From contig NC_092582.1 in NCBI RefSeq assembly GCF_037975245.1, positions 5,246,001 to 5,310,000 on the forward strand: a DNA stretch of 64,000 nucleotides, given 5' to 3'. Source of the DNA: Apostichopus japonicus. Taxonomy: Eukaryota; Echinodermata; Holothuroidea; Aspidochirotida; Stichopodidae. Within the stretch, counting starts at the first letter, position 1, and each line of letters starts with the position of its first letter. This document shows, one piece after another, positions 56,459-64,000 of the stretch. A program made the position numbers and the translations under genes. Below the pieces are notes generated by a model. It worked only from the letters and a program-made list of their open reading frames with translations, had not been told where the DNA came from and ran no database searches.

Positions 56459-59400
56459 GTAAGCTACTGTATGATCCACACAAGTTTAAAGGTTACTCAA
56501 AATTGCTCCTAGGATGTCAAATCATAGAAGAAAATAACCCTACTCAAATATCAACAAGTATTTCACCTCCACCATTTAAGCAGTTTTAAATTCCATGGAA
56601 ATGTTTAATTTTCTAATTGGACACTCCTAATACATTGGAATGTTACCATAGCTAGGAAAGTGCAGTGTTTGAAAATGGTTTTTCGGAATTGTTAGCATGC
56701 TAAAACTATTGTGCTAAATTAGTACTTTTTGCAATAAACCTTGAGACAAGTGTTTTCCGACTCATTTGTGGAGCCTTGGAAGTGTAACCTTTGGAAGAAA
56801 TAGTGTCAAAATGAAAACCTGCAGCACCTGCAAAATCGAGCTCAAGCTAGGATAAAAAAATAAAAAAATAGAGATTTCCTCTGAAGATATTCAGCACCTA
56901 TTTGTGTGATGCTGTGGAGCAGTAGTCCGAGATGCAGCCTAGCTGCGTGATGCTGCAACCCCTTCAGCATCCTATTTTGGACACCGTACTTAAATAACTA
57001 AGCCATCAATACATCTCTACACATGAGAGCTGGTGCTGGAGTATTCATTTTCTTCGTGGGTAAATAAGTTTTTATCCTCTGGCCCAAAATTCAGGCTATT
57101 TGCTAGCTAAATGCAAGTGGATTTTACTGCTAGCTGGTAGAAAAAAAGTAGATCAATGACATTATTTTTCTGCCAGTAGATATTCAGAACATTAATATCA
57201 ATAATAGTCAATAACATGGTAGAAAAAAAGGAGATCAATTGCATTTTTCTGTAAGTAGACATGTAGAACATTAATATCAAAATACTGGAAACTTGATTTT
57301 TTTTTTTCAAGTAGATTTGGTTAACCTTTGCACATGTTGAAAAGGTGGCTGAAATTCCATGGCTGTACCCTGAACAGAATTTGTCACCTGCCCGATGCTT
57401 AATCTCAACACAAGTTATTGAAATCTAAACTACTCACTACCATTCTAACTGTAACTAATTTTTATCAAGGGAAAGGGGTGGTGGGGAGGGGTTTTGAAGC
57501 AGAAGATTTTCACTAGTTTAATACCAAGATTGCGAATCTTATAGTTGATGGTATATGTTAACGTATAAACTCAGTGATATAACACAGCCAGGTACTTTAG
57601 ATTTAGTTTGACCAATAGGAATCATCAGCGTTTCCATAGAGGGCGCTGTCACATTGGTCCTAACATAGGCCGTAAATATGGCTCTGGGTCCTAATGCATG
57701 CGATCCATCCTGATTGCAGATCTCCAAAATTATTTTGTTTAATGCTGTCAAAATCAATCCATGTGCTAGATGTGAAAATATTTTTGAAAAGTTCTTGTCT
57801 TCAATAATCATGAGACAAATCACAGGAATCAGTCCAGTATATTTCATATCGGAGACTTGGACACAAGTTCACTAATGCTAAGAGATGAAAGTCAGTTTAG
57901 CATATGCGATTGATATACCTCAAAGAAGCTTTCTGATTGGTTGATGACCAGATTTGTGTACAGTTGCCGAGCCAACGGCGGGTAACATTTCGTTGCTAAA
58001 ATGTCATAGTTATGGGCACTGGTAGAAGAGATGGGTAAGTTCAAGTATTTCACACTTTGTCTGAATGTTCAGGTACTTTGCCCAGAAGTGTACGTCAGAG
58101 ATTCCTCAAAGGAATTCTCAGTGATTTTCGGAGACTCCTGCTAACTCTTGTTTGATAATTTCAACATAACGTGTGTTGCTTATTTATTTTAAGGCTCATT
58201 TACTTTTGTGTCAGATTTTAATTATGTTGACCTTTCAATTCATAGGTCAGAGCTAGTGGTGAAGAAACTGAGGTACTATGCCAGGAATATTGTGGTCTGT
58301 CTATTGCTTCGGTTGATGGACAACGTCAAAGAGCTCACTAAGGTACGTGCTATTAACAGTATATAATATACACGGCAAATGCTCTGATCGTCATTTAGTG
58401 CCCAATTGCATTGTTGTTAAACAAGAATGAAAACATAATAAAAGGCCTTAAAAAAGTTCAAAGCATGTGGAAAGCTTAAGTGGAATTTATATGGGTACAA
58501 TTACTTAGCAAATGTTTTTAAGCTAGGATATTAGGCCAATTACAAATTCGTGGTACAGACTGAGGCAAGAAAATCATAGCATTAATACAGGTTTTGTGAC
58601 TTGACTTGAAAGATTTTGATCAGGCTGCATGGAGGCAAGTGGAGTAAGGTTTGGCTGGTAAAATTGAATTTAATATGAAAGATTAACAGCTACTTTCAGT
58701 CAGTTTAGGTTGACTTATCTGATATGTACCAGTTTGACCTTTGACACATGGGAAGTTGATATGGACTATGTTCACCTCCATCGTCTCATGTTGGTCAGAA
58801 CGTGGTCAAATGTCTTTCCACTTGTCATCTCAGGAGCTGAAGCGATTCGTTGAGGAATACAAAGCCACACCAGATGTTGATGACGGTCCAGAGTGGAGCC
58901 TGGTGTTAGGAGAAGTAGAGGCCTTTGTAGAGGTGAGGCGGTGTTAGGAGAAGTAGAGGCCTTTGTAGAAGTGAGGCGGTGTTAGGAGAAGTAGAGGCCT
59001 TTGTAGAGGTGAGGCGGTGTTATGAGAAGTAGAGGCCTTTGTAGAAGTGAGGCGGTGTTAGGAGAAGTAGAGGCCTTTGTAGAAGTGAGGCGGTGTTAGG
59101 AGAAGTAGAGGCCTTTGTAGAGGTGAGGCGGTGTTAGGAGAAGTAGAGGCCTTTGTTGAGGTGAGGAGACTATATACCGAGTTAGAGGGGCCAACAAGTT
59201 AAGGAGGGACACAATGCTCATGTTTTGTAACTTGTGAAGGTTTACTTACACATGATGGTGGTAGCACAGTTGCAGACAGGGAACAGTGGTGTGCAAGAGG
59301 GAGGGGTGGAATGCCCCGACAAGTCTGTATGAAGTGCTCCAGTCCCATTCAAAGGAGTCATTCAGATTGCTGTATCAGAGATTTTGTTGGTCTGAGATGT

Positions 59401-62400
59401 GACCTAAACTTCACAGGTTAGGACTTTTGTTTGGTATCATGCAGCTAGGATCAAAATATCAAGACCTCTAGATTAATATTAAATATGCTGTAATTAGATT
59501 GCACGATATATTCATCCCTGCTGATCCAATAGGTATAAAAGAAAAGAGAAAGCCCTCTGGATGAATTTGAAGCATTAAGCAATATGTAACATTTGATCAC
59601 ATCATATCTTACAAAGGATCAAAACATGTAGACATGAACATTATTACTTATACCATAATAAGAATACCTGACGCAGGGATCCTTGCTAATCCAGTAAGGA
59701 TAGAATACAAGCAACAAACCTTCTGGATAAATGTGTTGCTTAGATCACATCAGACCCTGCAAAGGATCAAAACATCAAGACCTCTAGATAAATGTGTAAT
59801 ACTTAGAAGGCCTTGCAGTTTGGTCCTAACAAATGCTTCAAGGATCAAAGCAGCAAGACCTCTAGATATATGTTTAATGGTCAGAAAGCCTTGTAGTTTG
59901 TTTCTAAGAAATATTGCAAGGATCAAAACAGCAAGGCCTTTAGATAAATGTGTGATAATTTAGAAGGCCTGGCAGTTTGATCCTAACAAATGCTGCGAGG
60001 ATCAAAGCAGCAATGTGTTCTACTTAGAAAGCCTTGTAGTTTGATCCTAACAAACGCTGCAGCCTGTATCAAAGCAGCAAGACCTCTAGCTAAATTTGTG
60101 ATACCTGGAAAGCCTTGCAGCTTGATCCTTGCAAATGCTGCAAGGATCAAATCTGCAAGACCTCAAGAGAAAGGTTTAATGGTTAGAAGGCATGATGGTA
60201 GTTTGATCCCATCAAATGCTGCAGGTTTCAAAACATCAAAGCCCTCCAAGACATGATATAGATGATGATATATACTTCCCTCTCTTTTGTAAGCCGCCAT
60301 CCGCTGTTGTTTTCTACACAGGCGGATCAATTAGTAACCGTTCTAGACGAAAAGTCACGTCACATAACTGTCACAAACCGTTTCAAAGACGGCATGCTAC
60401 TCTCTGCCGATAGTACACTGATGGGTCACTTGAAGCTACAAGATGCACTGATTGTGGGCAACTGTCATGAGCAGGTGAGCATAACAACTGAATTATGTCG
60501 AATGTTTATAGATTAGCAGCCTGAGTTGTCAGAATATATCCCTTGACAAAGCATAATATTTCTTTGGCTATAGATTATCAGCCTAAGTGGTCAGAATATA
60601 TCCCTTGAAAAAGCATAATATTTGGTTAATTGGTTATAGATTGACTGCCTGAATGGTCAGAATATATCCCTTGACAAAGCATAATATTTGGTTGGTTATA
60701 GATTGGCTGCCTGAGTGGTCAGAATATATCCCTTGACAAAGCATAATATTTGGTTGGTTATAGATTGGCTGCCTGAGTGGTCAGAATATATCCCTTGACA
60801 AAGCATGATATTTGGTTGGTTATAGATTGGCAGCCTGAGTGGTCAGAATATATCCCTTGACAAAGCATGATATTTGGTTGGTTATAGATTGGCAGCCTGA
60901 GTGGTCAGAATAGATCCATGACAAACCATAATATTTGGTTCATTATAGAATAGCAGACTGAGTGGTCAGAATATATCCCTTGACAAAGCATAATATTTGG
61001 TTGATTATAGATTGGCAGCGAGTGGTCAGAATATATCCCTTGACAAAGCATAGTATTTGGTTGGTCATAGATTGACAGCCTGAATGGTCAGAATATATCC
61101 CTTGAAAAAGCATAATCTTTGGTTGGTTATAGGTTGACTGCCTGAGTGGTCAGAATATATCCCTTGACAAAGCATGAAATTGGTTGGTTATAGATTGGCA
61201 GCCTGAGAGGTTTCAGAATTCTCTATATTGTAACCGCACTCAATATTAATTAATTTCAAACGCTTCTCAATTTCAGGTTAAATTTAGCGAACTGACGTTG
61301 GATATGTATCACATGCTTCAAACCCTTGAGAGAGAGCCAACGCTGTCTAGAGATACCAGCAAAGAAGCTGTGAGTAGTCTTACATGCAAAGATTAGCTTC
61401 AACCTTAATGTTTCTAGTATAGATGGTGTTACGATACGATCTTCATAAGGAATGGTTCTAACAAGTCAGATGGACATGATAGCTCCGCCAGGCTAAGAAC
61501 CCCCCTAGAGAGGGCAGTATACATAAATGTAAGTTTTATAAACATGAAGCATGCAACATTTATGTCAATCATTACAGATAGTAGATGCATGTGAACATAG
61601 AAACATTTCCAGCTATATTGTGCATATACCTCAAAAGGATGCTTAGTTTCACTAAAACTGAAATAATTTGACTTGTTTGATTTTTTTTTGTGGGGGGGGG
61701 GACTCTCTGACTTCTGACTTCAATAATTAAGTGTTCCTTTGCAAGTTTGAGAAAAACATGAAGAAAATGTAATTTATTAAGGATTAGCTTTTTTGTTCTT
61801 GTTTTGACTGAACTGCACACTCACTTCTCTGTGACTAGAGCATTTGGTAGAACGGTGACTTTAATATCCTAAACAGGGTACGGTCTGGACTTGTTTTATG
61901 TAGAGATCATCTTCACTGCTAAAATAATAAATATTGTGAAAAAAATATTTTTGAATGATTAAAGAGGAACATATTCTGAGCATGTTGGTAAAATTTTTCG
62001 AACAATTCCTACATAACATTTATTGAGATATTGATAGTTGAAATTGTCACAGTTCCTATACCGTTTGAGAACAGGTGTGATAGTTGCAATACTGAGTGCA
62101 AATTTTTTTTTTTTTTTACATTTATCTTTCACTAACATGTTTGGAACTTATAGATTGGCTAGAGTTCCAAAGGGGGAAATTCAGGTGAAAAATATACTCA
62201 AATTAATGACTTTAAGTGTGTTCATATTGAGATCTAGCCCAACTTTTTAGTAGAAAATCGGATAAATTGATCAATTTTCTCTTGAAGATGGTACATAGGA
62301 ATTGAATGTTAAGTTCACCACAATGTTGAGAATTTGCTTCCCTTTCGTAACCATCAAAAGTCAATTTTGCTCTGAAACTATCCTTTCGATATTATTATTG

Positions 62401-63995
62401 GTAAAGAACTGACAACAATAACATTGCATGTGTACATGGCCTCTCAAGGCACCCATCCATGCTTCTATGTATTTCATATGATTTCTAACATTATGCATAC
62501 CCCCTTTCTTGTAGTTTGAAGTTCCATTTTTAAGGGGGTTTCTTATGCAGGTGGGATGACATGTGAATAATAATAGTAATAATAAATTACATTTATATAG
62601 CGCTTAATACAGCGTTTCAGAGCGCTTTACAATGTAGGAAACAGACAAAGGAAACCAAGGATAAAATGAAAATAGGAATCAAACAGAAATATTTTAGGTT
62701 GTCACATGAAAATAAAAAGGGAGGGAGAGTGCGGGTACGTGGACCAGGAGTTAATTGCAAATGCGCATGATAGGAAGAGCGAAGCGTAACTGTAGTTGAC
62801 CCGACGCAAAGGAGTAAGAAGGTCAGTGATATATTGAGGGGCAAGCCCGTTGATCGCTTTGTAGGTGACAAGTAGGATCTTAAACTGGATGTGCTGAGAG
62901 ATGGGAAGCCAATGCAATGAATGGAGTACATGAGTGATGTGATCAAACTTTTTAGTGACTGAGACTAGGCGCGCAGCAGCGTTCTGAATTCTCTGAAGGG
63001 GAGCTATATGAGAAACTACAATGAAGTGAAATATGTTACAATTGTTAGGATATGAGCCTGCACACTGTTGTTGCAGTCTGTTTGTAAATAATGTCTTCTC
63101 TTCTATTCTACTATTTTATGATAATTATTAATATTAATTATTTTTAAAGCTTTGTTGTAATTTGACTGTTTTCTTTCTTTTTCACATCTTTATTTTTTTC
63201 AGAACAGTGAACCAAGACGGAGGAGTAACCCCCATAAATACCTTTTGTACAAACCAACCTTTTCACAGTTCACCACATATTTATCAACAGCTATGAAGGT
63301 ACAGCAAATATGTAAAATTTTCTTGACTTTTTAATCTTCAAACATTCGTCAGGGGGGGATGGACACTCTGTGACTGCAGAGGGACAAGCGATAATTCCAA
63401 AATTACCTGTCTCTGGAAGTTGTCAACACAATCAACCAAAATGGAAACTTGATAACAATTCGTTTTGAAAGCCTGAAATATTGTTCAATTTCATTTCTTT
63501 CTTTTCCTGGCAAAATGCCAAAAAAATGCAAACTGACACAGTTTTTTTTTTGCTTTCCGGATGCAATGCACTCTAAAGTTAAATGTAATGTCAGCCAAAA
63601 CAAAATGGAGATCACAAGAGACAAATTCACCCTCCATCCATCCCTCCACTCCCCTCCCCTCCCCTCCCACACACACAAAACATCTGGATGGCCCCCCCCC
63701 CCTACAGTAAGGACATATAGGTGCTAGTTTATTTAAAACGTACTTTCTGATCTCTTTGATCATTCAGGCAAAAACATATTTTATGAATATTTGTTGTTTT
63801 GTTCACTCGTTTATTTCAGGAACTACCAGAAGACGGCGCCCTCTTACTTTATCTGTCGGCAGATGCAGCGAGACCGCCTCCTCAAAGCAAGGGAGAAGAT
63901 GTTGCCTATGATATGGGAGGTGTGTCGACAAATATTAAACAAGACGGACGAGACAACACCAAGAGAAAATCAGTGCTGTTAAAGGATGCTAACTG
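53745..63995 (+). CDS. SCAI: SCAI, suppressor of cancer cell invasion (5' ten exons, 3' truncated by the window)
   Basis: Exons: 53745-53854, 54528-54623, 55498-55584, 56360-56458, 58246-58342, 58834-58932, 60322-60474, 61277-61369, 63203-63298 and 63820-63995, followed by donor GTAGG. Phases agree at every join; 1106 nt give 368 codons and two bases. Recognisable SCAI segments include YGLKRWQIGEIASKIGQLYY, SELVVKKLRYYARNIVVCLL, QDALIVGNCHEQVKFSELTL, NPHKYLLYKPTFSQF and ELPEDGALLLYLSA. Vertebrate SCAI is about 600 aa, so roughly the N-terminal 60% is here. In vertebrates it is a nuclear cofactor that represses MRTF/SRF target transcription (including beta1-integrin) and acts in double-strand break repair; that role is assumed by orthology. 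Exon 6 is followed by a tandem array of its own 3' end. Confidence 0.96.
53997..54200. mobile_element. TIR element with an internal telomere-like array
   Basis: The left end GGTCTAACTTTAGATTCCGT and the right end (complement GGTACTAATTTAGAATCCGT) are imperfect inverted repeats of about 24 bp. The 8-bp duplication AAAATGAG is perfect (53989-53996 and 54201-54208). The interior at 54,058-54,172 is a string of GGGTTAG, GGGGTTAG and GGAAGTAG words, a degenerate TTAGGG-type array. There is no coding frame. It lies in SCAI intron 1. Confidence 0.85.
58246..60474 (+). CDS. SCAI: SCAI exons 5-7
   Basis: Exon 5 (58246-58342) encodes SELVVKKLRYYARNIVVCLL and more. Exon 6 (58834-58932) encodes ELKRFVEEYKATPDVDDGPE and ends GTAGAG|GTGAGG, where the seven-unit tandem array begins. 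Exon 7 (60322-60474) starts GCG GAT CAA (ADQLVTVLDEK) and ends HEQ|. Join 5-6 is phase 0, as are 6-7 and 7-8. Confidence 0.95.
58903..59168 (+). repeat. Seven 38-bp units copying the end of SCAI exon 6 and its 5' splice site
   Basis: The unit is GTGTTAGGAGAAGTAGAGGC followed by CTTTGTAGAGGTGAGGCG, starting at 58903, 58941, 58979, 59017, 59055, 59093 and 59131. The first unit spans the true exon end (58932) and donor; the other six are intronic. Donor contexts are GAG|GTGAGG in units 1, 3, 6 and 7 and GAA|GTGAGG in units 2, 4 and 5. Near-perfect identity points to recent expansion. Confidence 0.96.
59430..60245 (+). repeat. Diverged tandem repeat of TTGATCC/GGATCAAA units
   Basis: About nine imperfect units of roughly 75-100 bp contain CAAGGATCAAAACAGCAAGA, CCTCTAGATAAATGTGTGAT and AGAAAGCCTTGCAGTTTGAT. 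Each unit pairs TTTGATCCTA with GGATCAAA, resembling the palindromic family elsewhere in the window. It accounts for the long open frames here. It is in SCAI intron 6. Confidence 0.85.
60505..61205. repeat. 61-bp minisatellite, about 11 copies
   Basis: The unit GAGTGGTCAGAATATATCCC, TTGACAAAGCATAATATTTG, GTTGGTTATAGATTGGCAGCC recurs about every 60-65 bp, with small indels. It fills SCAI intron 7 almost completely. Confidence 0.95.
61277..63995 (+). CDS. SCAI: SCAI exons 8-10
   Basis: Exon 8 (61277-61369) gives VKFSELTLDMYHMLQTLERE, exon 9 (63203-63298) RRRSNPHKYLLYKPTFSQFT, and exon 10 (63820-63995) ELPEDGALLLYLSA, then a charged loop (NIKQDGRDNTKRKS) and KDAN. The last exon ends in phase 2 at TG|GTAGG, five bases before the window end. 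Confidence 0.95.
62577..63010 (-). mobile_element. LINE 3' remnant (reverse transcriptase C-terminus)
   Basis: On the minus strand a frame reads MHWLPISQHIQFKILLVTYK then AINGLAPQYITDLLTP, the familiar C-terminal thumb region of CR1/L2-like ORF2. It then breaks by frameshift. The 3' end at 62,577-62,640 is AATAATAATAAATTACATTT with TATATAGCGCTT. It is a dead 5'-truncated copy in SCAI intron 8. Confidence 0.75.
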
Positions 63996-64000
63996 GTAGG

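Noticed and set aside
59634-60256. Two long plus-strand frames in SCAI intron 6
   Set aside because: They are translations of the tandem array at 59,430-60,245; repeated peptide text reflects the DNA repeat.
60505-61205. Regular 61-bp repeats as a CRISPR-like array
   Set aside because: Adjacent units are similar over their full length; it is an intronic minisatellite.

Overview
The window is eukaryotic nuclear DNA. Coding segments are short, separated by long AT-rich introns, and bounded by GT/AG splice sites, and the introns are full of minisatellites, MITE-like elements, SINE and LINE relics. The gene content (an SCAI orthologue, FN3, armadillo and CCP domains) and the repeat style suggest a marine invertebrate deuterostome, most likely an echinoderm. 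That placement is inferred from sequence character, not from a database match. Nearly all computed open frames are chance; the real genes appear only when exons are joined across introns, and every junction of the gene models below was checked for reading-phase continuity.

Layout. (1) About 1.28-17.9 kb, minus strand: a single-pass membrane protein with a hydrophobic N-terminus, a TNF-receptor-like cysteine-rich segment, a Thr/Ser-rich stalk, one Sushi/CCP domain, a transmembrane helix and the start of a cytoplasmic tail. It probably continues beyond base 1. A plus-strand exon-like frame (917-1068) lies inside its 3' part. (2) 18.0-22.9 kb: mostly intergenic, with a MITE-like element, small tandem repeats and one unassigned exon-like frame. 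(3) 23.1-53.3 kb, minus strand: a 22-coding-exon gene for a protein of about 1130 aa, with N-terminal armadillo-like repeats, three fibronectin type III domains and a long Ser/Arg/Asn-rich disordered tail. I do not recognise an established name. (4) 53.34-53.74 kb: a compact divergent promoter. (5) 53.7-64.0 kb, plus strand: the first ten coding exons (368 codons) of SCAI, cut by the window end.

The repeats are the most unusual part. In both divergent neighbours the 3' end of one exon, together with its 5' splice site, has been tandemly amplified into the following intron: SCAI at 58,903-59,168 (seven 38-bp units) and the ARM-FN3 gene at about 40.78-41.26 kb (six units of 77-85 bp). Several transposable elements can be delimited to the base by 8-bp target-site duplications: a hAT-like MITE nested inside another TIR element (48.1-49.2 kb), a hAT-like MITE inside a palindromic dispersed repeat (47.5 kb), one inside a minisatellite (33.4 kb), and a 204-bp TIR element in SCAI intron 1 whose interior is a degenerate telomere-like (TTAGGG-type) array. 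A dispersed palindromic family centred on GATCCTGCTAGGATC recurs through the window. No CRISPR, prokaryotic operon or viral gene was seen.
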